A stretch of 64,000 nucleotides of DNA from Sordaria brevicollis. Taxonomy: Eukaryota; Ascomycota; Sordariomycetes; Sordariales; Sordariaceae. The DNA is taken from positions 2,108,001 to 2,172,000 of the forward strand of contig JAUTDP010000010.1 of assembly GCA_033439795.1 (NCBI GenBank). Reading direction: 5' to 3'. Positions 1 to 12,313 of the stretch are shown here, in pieces. How positions within the stretch are numbered: position 1 is the first letter of the stretch; each line of letters begins with the position of its first letter. The notes under the pieces are model-generated. The model was given only the letters and a program-made list of their open reading frames with translations. It made no database searches and was not told the origin of the DNA. The translations under genes were made by a program, and so were the position numbers.

Positions 1-290
1 CTTATAACCGGCTTTGCATGAACTGGAAGTGGCTCAGCCAGAGCTATGTTGATGAGGCCGGGCGCATGGGTCTCTGGAGAGACCTGGCGGATGAGGATTA
101 CAGGGAGCAGGTGGCCAGGGGCCAGAGCAAGCTGCAGAGGGATAATTGGGTGTTGTCCAAGTTTGCGCCGTTGGAGAAGAGGCCCGAGGGCGTGCCGGAG
201 ATTACGGTCACGGTGCCGAGGGGAGAGACGTTTTGGTTGGATGAGCCGAGGAGTTGGGCGGATTTGGATGATGATGAGGAGGATTGGTAG
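1..290 (+). CDS. 3' end of a TDG-module protein (partial)
   Basis: The frame is open from the window edge to a TAG stop at 288-290, so I read it as the C-terminal part of a gene that starts upstream. An internal ATG lies at 18, but the module is already under way there. The visible protein follows the TDG module: WLSQSYVDEAGRMGLW matches the W...VDxxGxL opening of its paralogues, DNWVLSKF matches the CxW strand, and PEITVTVPRGETFWLDEP matches the closing P-x-L-x-V-x-x-x-x-G-x-x-F-W-L-D-x-P. It ends in an acidic tail. Function is unknown. The upstream part, including any UAG, is outside the window. Confidence 0.7.
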   Translation, partial: YNRLCMNWKWLSQSYVDEAGRMGLWRDLADEDYREQVARGQSKLQRDNWVLSKFAPLEKRPEGVPEITVTVPRGETFWLDEPRSWADLDDDEEDW

Positions 291-1658
291 AGGAGGAAAG
301 GAAGGAAGGAAGGGAGGCAGGCAGGTGATTGGAAGGAGTATGGATGTTAAGTGTATAAAGTATGAGGAAGGAGAAGAGTGGAAGAAAGGAGAGGGAACAT
401 GATGGGAAAAGGGAAACTGAAAAAAGAGAAAACGATATAAAAGCGGGTGTCGAACGGGAGTCTTTGACGGGAGTTACCAAACAGATTGTAGACAGGCGTG
501 ATAGACAAGGTAGTAGAAAACCACAAAAAGAGCTTGAAAACTGACAAACACAATGTTCAATTAATGGAAGCCAGTGTGACATAAACTGAAACGATGTGAC
601 ATTGATAGGCGTGATGGATGGCATACAGACAAACGGAAGCTTTCGTCTTCAAGTATTGCGAAATGCAGACGAGAGTGGGGTGATGATTATCGTTGGGGGG
701 GATTGCTCCTCTCCTACGAAGATAAAGAATTGGAAAGAACTTGAACAAAATTTGGAACAGCGCGATGTGAAGGAATCGCGATTGGCTCAAGTTGAAGTTC
801 AAGTTCCTTCGCTTTGATGTCTCGACCGTATCTGTCAAAGCGGGTGTTATTAGGTACATGAGGGGGTCGGGGAAGAAAAGTGGGGGTGTCCTGGGTACCG
901 GTGTCGCGACCTCTGCACGCCATGCGCAGCTTCGCATCCACGAGCCATCTAACAAACGCTCCTTCCCCTTCGAACTCAGCTTGGCTTCCACTTCTTGCGT
1001 GCCGGTGTCTATTCCGAACAGGGCAGCAAGTATGATTCGCTCTCTCCTTATAAGCACCAGACACGACCGCAACTTGCCGCGTTACCTACAATGGCAACGT
1101 CAAGCCGATCAATTGCTCCTGCCCGGCCGCCAGCGAACGGTCAGCCCAAGCCGAGGGAACAGAGCGGTACCAGTACATGATGTCAGTCCTCTCGCGTCCC
1201 TCCACCTGGACACGTCTCGGAGTCACCATATCCCAACAACACCAACCACCGATAGTACACCTTTTCCGCCGCAGGCCACCGCGCCGGTTCTTTTTGGCAG
1301 CATCATCAGCCGAGCAGCTGTTACAATCATTAGCTATCGCTAGTACATTCGTTACAAACATCAGGACCATCAAGATCACGACTGGTTACGACTCTTGTTA
1401 CGAAGTGGGCGTGTGACGCCGCAGTTTCTATTCCACACTGCCGTCAGCCCATGAGTGGGAGCAGTTGAAGTAGGTGCCGAGTTTACTCCATCATGTTCTC
1501 CTTGCTCTGGCGCTGCCATCGAAGCCCGTGAGCTGGCATCTAACACGGGTATCTTCTTAGGCCACCTATTCCCCTTCCTCCAGGCAGCCCGGTTCTGTTG
1601 TTCATTGCTTCAAGAATCAACTCCTCTCCGACCCCCCGCTAGTAGCTAGCTGTTCAAG
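291..1658. other. Intergenic region, no supported gene
   Basis: It starts with A/G-rich 3' flank of the first gene. Reading frames on both strands overlap each other and lack a recognisable module or a coherent intron structure. A short ATG-initiated frame at 1091 (29 codons, Ser/Pro/Arg-rich) could be a small upstream exon or noise. The final 100 bp form the leader of the gene that starts at 1659. Confidence 0.5.
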
Positions 1659-4600
1659 ATGGCAGGTCCCAGCTTCAAACAGCTCGTCTTTGAGCAGTTC
1701 TTCCAAGACGTCGTGCCACCTCCCAATCCAGAGCCCACGGAGACTATCCCGCCAGCCCCAAACGGCACAGAGCAACCCGAGCAAGATGTCAACCCTTCCC
1801 AGCCACCCATATCTTAGGCTGATGATGTCGAGGAAGAGCTTGGCGGACAACCGACGGCTCCGATAATGATACCTGTTTCAGCTTCTGACGGCGATAATGA
1901 CAATACCACCAAGAAAGACGACGTACAAGTCACCGAGATTCCGCTACCAGATGAGGATGTCCCGCTACCAGAGTCGGAGCTCGGCGATTACGAAGCGGAA
2001 GATGACCTCCAAGACTTGGTCGATGACGTGAATGCAGACGCTCGTCAAATGAGTCCGGGCTCTGAAGACAACCAGAAAAAGACGCTGTCCCCCATATTAG
2101 AGGAGTCCGAGCCAGAGTCTTCCCCCAAGGACGCAAAAGCTGTTGTCGACCCAGGGGAATCAGATGAGCCAAAGGGAGAGAGGCAGACGGAAAAGCAAAC
2201 TACCGTGCTGGAAAAGGCATCACCACAAACGGCCCCACTTGATTCTACTGCCTTACCTCAACCTCGGCCCGAAAGCTTCCCATCCTTGTATGTCACTACA
2301 GACAGAACAAGTGTTGTTACACTGCCTGGTGGGTTCCTACATTCTCACTATAGGTCACGCATGAACTAACCAAATTCCTGGACCCAGACACATTCGACGG
2401 TCACGCACCATGCTCTTCAGAAGAGGAGCAGTTGGTTGACCCAGATGGTCACGGACAGACGGTTCCAAATGACGACCAAGGTAGTCGGTTAGATGACATG
2501 AGGTACTACGATTACATTGTCATCGGTAACAACAGATAGTACCTGGATGCCAATGGCAATTGGAGAGCTCTGACGGAGGCGGCACATGAACACATTGTCG
2601 CCTGGACAAATGGGGCAGCTGAACTGCCAAGCCGCGTGGAGCCTATTGAAGGTACGCATCGCAGAACGCCTGATTTTCAGCCCGAGTATGTTGAAGCTGA
2701 CAGTTCAACTTGTCTCCAGAAGACCCCAGAAGATTATGTGATGTTTACCATCGTCCATTCTCGGATGGCGGTTCATCGGCTTCAAGCACGGTTGGTGGGA
2801 ATAGTCAGTCCGAAGATGAATTACAGAGTCCTTCGCAACAACGCCACCGGAATATCCATCAGCCTCCTATGGGTACGACTGCCTCCATGTTCAATGACGC
2901 TCTATCTTCTGAAATCATTTCTAACCCACATGCGACCCAAGTTCCCGGCGACAACGTCGTTATTCCCACTCTGAGTAGCTCATTCGACAAGAGCAAGTTT
3001 CTCGAAACTCTTTCAAAGATTTCCCAAAACGGAAAGAAACGCAAAGAGAAACTTGATCAACGGATTAAGTTGCTCGAGTCGAATACCATTACACGCCCAC
3101 TGAAACACGGAGTCCCTACTCGGGGATTCTCGGGAAATGCCAAAGAAGGATGGCATGATAACGATAAGGACTTGCAACCAGACGATCAGGCAGATCCTGT
3201 ACGCATTCCTTCTGAAGCGCTCAAAGAGTTGGAACATTTGGACGACAACATTGACTTTGCCGAGAAGATGATGAAGAAGATTGGCATGCAGAAACGTCAC
3301 TCTGAAAATGATACAGCTTTAGGACCGGAGAAAGAGCCAATCGAGGAAGAAAAAGTGCGTCAAACCAAGCAGGAGAAGGTGAAGGCCCAACGTCAAAAAG
3401 AGAGGAAGCAATCAAAAGATGCCCAAATTTCGCATGAAACGACAGATCCGGCTTCAGGACGGAGCAGTCCAGCCATCAAAGAAACCAAGGAGGAGAATAA
3501 TCCAAACGAATCTCAAGTGTCCAGATCCAAGACAGTTGAATCAAAGGCGTTCAAGGAAGCTGTAAGGAAAGTCCGGGAGGCGATGAAAGATGATACCTAT
3601 GTCCCATACGAAGAAAGAACAAAACCCAGGAACGCTGTCGATGAACCCTTGAAGCGTGCAAACGGAGGATCCAATGAACCCAGGGAATCGACCACAGAGA
3701 ACGAACAGACTGCCAAAGACCATCAGGCCATTACGAAAAGCCCCGAAAAGCCCAAGGAGCCCGCGGTGCACGAGGCAAGGAAAAAGCAGGACTCAGATTC
3801 CAAGACGCCGGCGGATGAAAAATTTGAGGAGGCCAGGGAAAAGGCCCTGAAGGTACTGACCCAAAAATCTGCAGATGGTAACCTGGGTCGAGTTGCTGAC
3901 GTCTTATTTAATGCTTTGAAGCATGCACAGGACAAAGTCGACGAACCCAAGGAAAAGAGCGAAGAAGATGAAAAGACTGTCAAAGGCCATCAGACCGACA
4001 CGAATACCGAGGATTCAGAGTCCAAAACGCCGGCAGAAGAAAGGCGTAAAGCTGAACAGGACGACGCGGACCGCAAGCTAGCGGAGCAGATTCCTGAAGA
4101 CGAGGCCGCCAAACGCTTGAAACTCGAAGAGCAGCGAAAGGCCGAGCAAGAAGAGGCAGATCGGAAACTAGCAGAGCAACTTGCCAAAGCCGATGCGGAT
4201 GAGGCCGTAAAAGCTTCCGAGCATGCACGTCGCAAGGCATCGGATGAAGCTGCCGAGATCGAAGAGGAGAAAGCCACCAGAGAGCGGGCCAAAGCGGAGG
4301 AGGCTGAATTGCTTAAGAAATTGGGACAGGCAAGAGCTAAAGTTATTGAAGCTGAAAGACTCAGAGAAGGCGAGGAAAAAGCAATCGCAATGGCCAAGAC
4401 TGCGATAGACACAGCCCGCAGGAGAGTCAATGATTTTGAGGCGAAGTTACTCCAGGCCGCACAGATGGGTGAAAGCGTAGCTGCCGATGCTCATAGACGC
4501 GGAATCCGCGAGGCACAGAAAACAATTGATGAAGCTTCCAGAGCAGAAGAAGAAGCTGCTGAAAGACTCAAGACTCGTCAAGAAGAAGAAAGAAAAGCTC

Positions 4601-7600
4601 TAGCAGCTCTCAGGGTCCTTGAGCTAGCGAGGCACGATGCCGTCAAAGCGCAAAAAGCCAAAGCCAATGAATCTTTTACATGGAAAGAGGTCTCAAACCC
4701 GAAGGCAGCACGCAAGATCATTCACGATGCAGAAAAGGCTGCATTGGCCGAAAGCACCCATGTGGAGGCACCCAAGCCCTTGAAGTCTTTTGGGAGAATC
4801 AAGCCTGCCGAGCCAACAAAAGGCAAGGAGCTCATACCAGGCGGAAAGTCGGACGTCAATGCTGCACCAAAAGGCAACACTTCCACTCCACTTGGGAAGA
4901 TCATGCAACTTGCTAAGTCAAGAAAAGAAGCCTCCAGAGAGACAGATCTCAAGCTCGCAGAGGAAGGAGCTGCGAAGCGGCGGGAGCTTGAGGCTCTTGG
5001 GGCTCGAAAACGCGCAGAGATCAAGAACAAGAGTTGGGCGAGCGTTGTCAAATCCCCTTCAACGGCCGTGGATAAACTCCATGACAAGACTGCGATTGAT
5101 ACTAAACAAACCATCCCCGCACCCAAGGAGGAAGTACTGGACAGTGCTGGCAAAGAGGAACACCAAGCCACCCCCAAGACGAATCCGCCGCAGAAGCCTC
5201 AATCCCCAGTCCAGAAGCCTCAATCCACCCCCCAGACTTCAAGTCGGTCACAGTCATGGGCAGAGAAGGCGGGCCAAGGAAGAACCGAGGATCAAGCAGA
5301 GAGTAAGCCACAGACGAAAGCTCAAGAACAGGCTCAAGCTCCAGCGAAAAGCAAACAGGTTCAAATTCTGAAGAAGACCGGTGTTCCACCTACACAGGAC
5401 CCCATTTCCAAGGATCAGAAGCCTGGAGATCCAGCTCAAGATAAATCCCAGTCTCTACCCGTCCAGGAGGCAAAGGCTTCAGCCGAAGGGAAGCCACAGA
5501 CCGATGGCTCCGTAAAGGAAAAGCCAATTTCGGCACCTGAATCCGTACCCTCGAAGCCAACAGTTGAACTTCCGCTCAAGGAGGCTGAGAGCGAACGGGC
5601 TGCTCGTCAAAAAGCCGAACAAGAAAAGGCCGAGAAGGAGCGGATTGAGCGTGAGAAGGCCGAGAAAGAGGCACGGGAAAAGGCTGATCGGGAAAAGGCT
5701 GAGCGGGAAAAGGCTGAGCGTGAAAAAACGAAGCTTGAAGAGGCGGAGAAAATAAAGGATGCACAAAAGTGGATCGAGCATTTGAAGCACAAACGAGCGG
5801 CACAGGAAAAGGCTGATCGTGAAAAGGCGGAACAGGAACGGGTTCAGAGTGACAAGGCCAAACGAGCGGCACAGGAAAAGGCTGAACAAGAGCGGATTGA
5901 GCTTGACAAGGCCAAACGAGCGGCACAGGAAAAGCTTGACGAGGCCAAACAAGCGGCACAGGAAAAGCTTGACAAGGTTAAACAAGCAGCACAGGAAAAG
6001 CTTGACAAGGCCAAACGAGAGGCACAAGAAGAGGCTGATCGTGAAAAGGCGGAACAGAAAAAGGCTGAACAAGAGCGGATTGAGCTTGACAAGGCCAAAC
6101 GAGCGGCACAGGAAAAGCTTGACGAGGCCAAACAAGCGGCACAGGAAAAGCTTGACAAGGTTAAACAAGCAGCACAGGAAAAGCTTGACAAGGCCAAACG
6201 AGAGGCACAAGAGGAGGCTGATCGTGAAAAGGCGGAGCAAGAAAAGGCTGAACGTGAAAAGGCGGAGCAGGCAAAGGCTGATCGCAAGAAGGCGGAGCAA
6301 GAAAAAGCTGAACAAGAGCGCATCGCAGACGAGGAAGCCAAACGTGAAAAAGCCGAGCGACATCGTATTGCACTTGAGAAAACTGAGAAGGATCGGATCG
6401 AGCGGCTTGCGAACGAGGAGAAAAATCGTCAAACTGCCGAGCGTGAATCTGAACGATCAAAGTCAGAGCGAGAGAAACACAAAGGCGACGAACTCGAGCG
6501 ACAGAGACTCGAAGCCCAGAGAACTGCACGTGAAGAGGTGGAAAATGGAGCGGCTGAGGAAAACAGACGCATGAATGACCATCCGGAAGCTGAAAATACC
6601 AAGCCAAACCACCAACATAAGGAGGACAAGGCCCCGGTGAAGAAGCAAGTGGAGGAGCGAGGCCCTACCAACATACCAAGTTCGAGTTCCGATGATTGGG
6701 AATTCGCAATGCTGAAATTAGTGAAACTGGCAAGAGAGAAGGAGGAGGCTTCACAACGCCGCCAAACGCTTTGGGACGAAGCAAAGCGTCATAAAGAGAA
6801 AGGTCATGAACTGGGACAGAAGGTCAAAGAACTTCAACGCAAGGCAGACGAGGAATTCAAGCAGAAAAACCGCAAAGGGAAACTGAGCCAGGAAGAGTGG
6901 AAGAAGGAAAAGCTTTCCTGGGAGGAGTATAAGAGGTCGTATGCAGTTTTGATCGACAAATTTGACAGGGCTAGGCGGGAAGAGCAAGCTGCAGACCGAG
7001 AAAACATGCGAGAACAAAAACGTGGAATGGAAGAACTAGAACGGGAATTTGAAGAAAGAAAACGGAGCTTTGAAGAATCAGAACGGAGAGTCAAGTACTC
7101 GGATGCAAAATTCGATGACGCATTCAATGAGTTTCGGGCCAGATTACAGCAAATATGGGGTTCAGACACGCCCAGGCTGCCCGAACAGTCTCCAAGCACT
7201 GAGGACCCGTCCCAGGCCAATCTCGTCTCTGGCGGAGATCAGCCAGGGCCTTCTTCATCGGCAGTTCAGTTTAGGCAGACTTCACCACAACCCAGAGAAT
7301 CTGGAAACTCGGGTGCACAAGAGCGGTCATCAGAAGGGCCTGCGAACTCTGGAGCCAAATCATCAAGCGTGCCTCAAGCCCGTCGAGGACCTGAGATTGT
7401 TTCTACGGAAAGTTACAATGCGTCTCGGAAATCAACGCTGGCCACAGAGCATCAAGAGACGCCCCAACTCGAAGCATCACTTGATAACTCCAAGCACCAG
7501 CCCACAGAAGTCACTGACGAGTTCTGCGAGGAATGTAGATGGATGTTACAATGGAAGCGTAAGATCTTGTACACCAAGTCTCTCCTTGATTTAGATCTCG

Positions 7601-9223
7601 TACTAATGGTAGACTACAGCTTGCCCATGTGCTGCATTCACACGGCGTACTTGCATGATTTGCAATTCCTGCGGGATTTTACACACCGTCGTCTTTTGCC
7701 CGACGCACAACTTTCTTTAGTATGGAGGATCGGCTTGGCGTTTTCACGCCGGTAAGAGACCTCCGGTGCAACAGCCACGAAGCGACACCAGTGCGCCAGA
7801 GGGACAATACAGTCATCACGAGATACCTCTTCAACCAGGGTTTTCTTCAGGTTCACAACAAGGATACTCTCCAGCTTCACTGCAAGGATATACTACAGGT
7901 TCACATCCCGCACCCCCTCGAGATCCCATAGCTTCTCAAAACTCACATCAACGACCTCAAGGACATACAGGCTCTCAAGTTGTGTCGGCATCGGGACGAA
8001 CGTACAACTACCAGCCATATACACAAGTAAACAACTACCAGGGAGGGACCTACATGCCCCAGACAAATTGGAATGCCCCTCAATCAGAGTTTTACTCACC
8101 TCGCGGGGCTATGGCTGGACCGGCCGCATCAGGGGCCTACAATTACCAGACATCATATACGAGCGGTAACCAAGGACAAATCTACGGACCGCAAGTGCAG
8201 TGGATCGGATGGCAACCAGGCTCTTATGAGATTCAACCGCAGACCAACTATTCCCAAGGACCATCAAGACCGCGAGGAGAACCCATATATGTCCCCAAAG
8301 ATTTGCTTGCTCCTGGGCCCTACAACAAGCCACATCGACCTGAAAGTCAACGTCCGATACTTTATGACTTTGAAGGGCGGAGCCGAGTACCACAGCCAAG
8401 AATTAACCCGCCTCCGTCAGAAAAGCCTCGCTCGGAGAAGCCTGCGTCAGAAGTTGTTCCGCCTGAAGAGCCTTCCTTAAGGAAATCTACAAATGTCGAC
8501 CAGAACCTGGATGCTCATCAGCCACGTTTCAACCGGCCACATTCGCCGGCAACAGAAGAACAACTTCGTGATCCCGACAGACAAAAGTCAGAAAGCGAGC
8601 CTCACCCGTCAGAAATAACACCCTCAATGGAGCCATTGGCCGGAAGTCCCACGCCAACCCGAGCGGTAAGCAGTTCACCAAGATTGGGCCACCCAGAATG
8701 GTCAAGCGCCAGGAACGACATGCCGCCTACTCATGAAGAGGATCGACATGGCGGCGGCTCGAGTCCGTACGTGGTATGGCGGGAGACTGCTAATCCTCAT
8801 GAAAAGTTGCTTCTGGAAATTCTAAACGGAGGTGGCAGTGGCAGTGGCACTCAAACGGAGCAAAATACCCCGCGGGCTCCACTTGCGTCGATGGATCCGC
8901 CGTCATTTTCACCGCTTTCGAGTATTCCTGAGGGTAGCGTGGGGGATGTATGGAGGGAGAAGTCCGGAGAGGAGATGGCGGTACAAGAGGATACAAGGAA
9001 TGGCGATGGAGATGCTCCTCCAGATGAAGCTGGTGGCCGAACTGAAGCTGCCGGTGAGACTGGAGCTGCCGGTCCAACTGCAGCTGGTGGTCAACCTGGC
9101 GCAAATGGTCAGACTCTAGCCGGTGGGCAAAGTGAGGCCTCCAAAGTCAACGGTCGATCTAAAGATTCTGGTGAAGCTCAAGCCGCTGTGAAGGATCCTG
9201 CTGGCCGGAGGAAGTCCATCTAA
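1659..9223 (+). CDS. Giant coiled-coil WY-module protein with three in-frame UAG codons
   Basis: I resolve four exons: 1659-2328, 2388-2651, 2720-7558 and 7620-9223. The introns are 59, 68 and 61 nt, with branch-like CTAAC, CTGAC and CTAAT. Together the exons give 2459 codons in one frame if three UAGs are read as sense: 1815-1817 (codon 53), 2537-2539 (codon 274) and 7718-7720 (codon 1958). Order: acidic N-terminus; a WY module at about 2510-2620 whose invariant Trp is the second UAG; a very long Lys/Glu/Ala coiled coil (about 3000-7150), including a 61-residue tandem duplication; a Cys-rich segment across the last intron (FCEEC, CMICNSC, VFC) that could bind zinc; and a Pro/Gln/Tyr/Gly-rich C-terminus. 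Without recoding only a 52-residue peptide is made. Role unknown; the coiled coil suggests a structural or scaffold protein. The alternative is a pseudogene, but the coding stays clean for 7 kb. Confidence 0.75.
1800..1821 (+). promoter_or_regulatory. Predicted hairpin around UAG 1 of the giant gene
   Basis: CAGCC (1800-1804) pairs perfectly with GGCTG (1817-1821). The 12-nt loop ends in the U and A of the in-frame UAG (1815-1817), so the adenosine is the last loop base and has U before it and G after it. Fungal A-to-I sites favour a U at -1 and hairpin loops. Base pairing is seen by eye; editing is inferred. Confidence 0.5.
2521..2549 (+). promoter_or_regulatory. Predicted hairpin around UAG 2 of the giant gene
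   Basis: CATC-GGTA (2521-2528) pairs with TACC (2540-2543) and, after a 2-nt TG bulge, with GATG (2546-2549). The 11-nt loop (2529-2539) contains the whole UAG (2537-2539). This UAG replaces the conserved Trp of the WY module. Confidence 0.5.
5881..6246 (+). repeat. Tandem duplication of 183 bp inside the coiled coil
   Basis: Two nearly identical 183-bp units (5881-6063 and 6064-6246) each encode 61 residues beginning AEQERIELDKAKRAAQEKL. Within a unit a shorter 10-11 residue AAQEKLDxxK repeat is also visible. Frame is kept. The near-identity suggests a recent unequal exchange; the unit is below the length usually needed to trigger RIP. Confidence 0.85.
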
Positions 9224-9884
9224 AGACGGGGCAGCAAACGTTGAGGCGGTGGAGGCCTCGCTTTGTCTCAAGATGGATGGTTTGGATATGGTTTGGCATT
9301 TGTCTGTTTTATTTTCCTCCTCTTAAGTACTGCAAGCGGGATATCAAAAGCATTGTTTGAGCGTAGCGTATACCACATTGTTTTCAGTTAGCATCAGCGG
9401 GTATCATAGGTCTTTTGCCATTATGGGTGTAGGTAAATATTGGGGATGGAAGACATAGTTTGATAGCAATTGATTGGAGTAACTCAAACCCAGGGAAGCA
9501 ATTGTTAACGTGCTGATGTCACCAGGTGTGAGTTGGATCTCGTTGCTTCATGTCTTACGATGGGATGTCGATGTGAACTTTGGTGTTTTGCATGCACGCA
9601 GTTTTACATGCCAAGCCAAAGCTTAGATCTATCGCTATCTCACCTAATCAACTTTCCCTCCACCTGCAGTTAGCACCCTAACAATTCTTCCTCACCCGCT
9701 GTAAGTCCCTCTTGCCATTTCCAGCGACCCTAGGGGCATCCAAACAGGGGCGGGAGGGGGTCCACCAAAACACCCGCACATCCACCCGCACCGCAGCAAG
9801 CAACCCCTGTTCGCAAATTTTCACACATCCACAACTTTCGTCTTCATAACCCACACTCACGACTCAAATTTCCAACAACAAAAA
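9224..9884. other. Intergenic region between giant gene and tRNA
   Basis: It holds the 3' flank of the giant gene and a C/A-rich stretch before the tRNA. I see no coding frame with a recognisable product. Confidence 0.5.
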
Positions 9885-9997
9885 GGCAAGATGGCCGAGC
9901 GGTCTAAGGCGCCACGTTAAGGTTAACCCTTAATCTTCACTCATCTGAGAAAGTTCCGTGGTCCGAAAGGGCGTGGGTTCGAATCCCACTCTTGTCA
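9885..9997 (+). tRNA. tRNA-Leu(UAA) with intron
   Basis: The acceptor stem GGCAAGA (9885-9891) pairs with TCTTGTC (9990-9996), with A as discriminator. The D-arm is of leucine type (TGGCCGAGCGG). The anticodon stem GCCAC (9911-9915) pairs with GTGGT after the intron, and the anticodon is TAA at 9918-9920 with T at position 33. A 35-nt intron (9922-9956) begins one base after the anticodon and contains TTAA that can pair with it, as in other eukaryotic tRNA introns. A long variable arm and a T-arm (GTGGG TTCGAAT CCCAC) complete it. The CCA end is not encoded, as expected. Confidence 0.93.
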
Positions 9998-10048
9998 GAA
10001 TCATCCATCGCATCCTAGCTCGGGGTGTGAGATCATCTTTTTTGGGTT

Positions 10049-10459
10049 TTAGGGTGTGATCCATTGGCGAATTTTGGGGCTTGTTCACCGAGAGAAAGGT
10101 ACTTCGGGAGAAAAGGTGGCACGGGCCAAATTTTCACCGGTTGTAATCCAAAAAGTCTGGGTGAAAACGGTTCAAGTGTTATAGCGGCATTGGCGCTATA
10201 TTCTAGGGCGTTCAGCGGGTTGGTAGCCTGTGCAAGATGATTTTCGGCCTTTTTTTGGTCTACCGGGTGAAAATGGATGCGAGCATTCTAATTGGTTGAA
10301 AGGTTAAAAAATGGGTCTTTTCTTTTCACCAGGTTGAACGTCGTTGTTCAGCCGGTGAAAAGGTACAAAATCGTTTATGTACCTTGTGGAACACCTTTTT
10401 CACCAGCCCATTTTCGCCCGGTGAAAACGCTGAAAAAAGGCGAATGGATCACACCCTTA
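10049..10459. mobile_element. PIF/Harbinger-like MITE with 14-bp inverted ends
   Basis: The ends GGGTGTGATCCATT (10052-10065) and AATGGATCACACCC (10443-10456) are perfect inverted repeats, flanked on both sides by TTA (10049-10051 and 10457-10459). A 3-bp TTA target duplication with GG-starting ends is typical of PIF/Harbinger elements. The 405-bp body has no coding frame for a transposase, so it is non-autonomous. Inside are about seven copies of a CCGGTGAAAA-like motif in both orientations, possibly transposase binding sites. It lies 52 bp downstream of the tRNA. Confidence 0.75.
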
Positions 10460-12313
10460 TTCTTTTGTTGTTGTTGCTCTCCTGCAACTGGTTTCGAACT
10501 GAAATTTGGTGTGAGGGGCGACGTCCCTCAGGCTTCATGTTTTTCTCGTCGCTGCTTCGTGGGGTCAGTATTGTTTTGGGTAGGACTTGTTGCCGCGTGC
10601 TCGATGGTGGATGGGGATGAGGATGAGGATGGTGATGGAGGTGACGAGCCATGAAGTTGTTACTGAGCTGTTTGAAAGCTTTCTTTTTGCCATCTCTTCG
10701 TTGTTCTTCATGATGGTGCCTGGCTTGGTGTGCTTCTGGTGTTTTCCTTCATCATTCGCTGCCTTGCATTGAATGAATACCTTACAATCCCCAGGGAGCT
10801 GATGGAAAGCTCAATGTCGACAGCTTTGCCTCTAACATTTGTGGTGTTGAAAGACGTCGTTTTATCAAGCAACATCCGGATGAGGCTTGAAGTTCAGAAG
10901 CGCAGACTGAGTCCCGCCCCACATGGTTGCTTTGCGGAGGGAAACAAAGCTAGGAAGCACTGCCTTTGCTTCTTATCTTGCTTTTGCTTCCACGTTTCTG
11001 ATTCCATCAAAATCGCATAAGAACTCCTGGCTTCTGTCATTTTGGTGCACGTCAGTTTCTGGCCTTGCCATTCGCTTCCAGGGGCATTTTCGGCTTTGCA
11101 TGAAAACGGGGTTGGTGGAGGTTTGGATGTCAGGGTCCAATTACGTTACAGTGGGATGAGCGCTAAAACTGAAGGTGGTTACTGGGCAGGTACAGTGGGC
11201 TGGAGAATCTCAAGGCAAGACCGAACCGAGACGGTCGCACCTTCCAAGACAGCTGGCGAAGGACACTCAATCATAAGTCGGCTGAATTTCTTTCAAAAAC
11301 CGTATTCATCATGCCAAACTTCAACTTTATCTCTAAAAAGGGCACCAGCAATTCGACGAAGGTTTCCCTTTTACAGTGTGGCTGTTATCCCCTCGCGTTG
11401 AGTGTGCCCACCGACCCCAAATCTGCTCGGGCCACATTGCAGGCCACAGGCGCCCTTCACCTGTACCGCAGCACTGGCCAGCCACCACTTCGATACCTTC
11501 ACCGCGATCAACCCCCAGCTCGCCAGGCTCGGCTCTGTTTGCACCGGCAGACAAAGCTTGACATCGTGGATGGGCAGGCCCATGATGAAGAAACGATATT
11601 TCCCCAAAGCACCGGAATGCTTCAGTTTCTTTGGGCTGCGCGGTCTTAATCGAAACGCTTCTCATTCCAGTTCGCCTGGGACGTCAGGTTCCGGAGCCTT
11701 CACCTGCCCCTGCCTCTGGCAAGGCCGCCTCGCCGGCCCGGCAAGCTGCACGCATCGGATCCGAGCTCCCTTCACCGAACTGTCTTATTCACCTGGAATG
11801 ACTTCCCATTGTGCATCAAATGCAGGTTTAATTTGAATATTAACTTTGAAGGAGAATCAATTTTTTGAACCTTCGAAAGTTGGAGTACAAATTTCCCCAA
11901 ACGCAACTCTTTCTGGCATCTTTTCCTCTCCTCCCTGCATCAACATTTGGATTTGACCACAAAAGTCAATTTGCAAAGGCAACCAATTACCGACAATTCG
12001 ACTTATACAAAGTAGCCAAGATATCATCGTATGTCTCTGCTATCAAGTATCATCAACCGCCACCTTACCCCGATATCTTCCCCTATCTTCTACGACGAGC
12101 TCGACGACAATCGGACCCCTAGTTGTCGATAACATCGCATCTTGCATTTCTTACAGAAGTCGACAGTCTATCTCGACCAAGACAACGCCAAAGAGTAACA
12201 ACCTGCACATCAAACTCACATCCTCTATCTCTTTCCGAGCACACCTACCGCCGACTATCCGTCCAGCAGAACTCGAGCCACTTGCCCATAAATCACCCCA
12301 ACCGGCCGTCAAC
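10460..12313. other. Gene-poor stretch with one doubtful ORF
   Basis: No family module is present. A frame at 11402-11836 (144 codons) is open, but I recognise no domain or intron structure, and a competing frame overlaps it at 11311-11649. The last 250 bp are CA-rich and are probably the leader of the next gene. TGTTCA motifs are not dense here. Confidence 0.4.

Noticed and set aside
557..1343. Overlapping frames on both strands upstream of the giant gene
   Set aside because: No module, no intron logic and mutual overlap; nothing decides between them.
5479..6432. Long antisense frame of 317 codons
   Set aside because: It lies opposite the repetitive Lys/Glu coiled coil; its Leu/Phe-rich product is what the complement of AAG/GAG-rich repeats gives in any frame.
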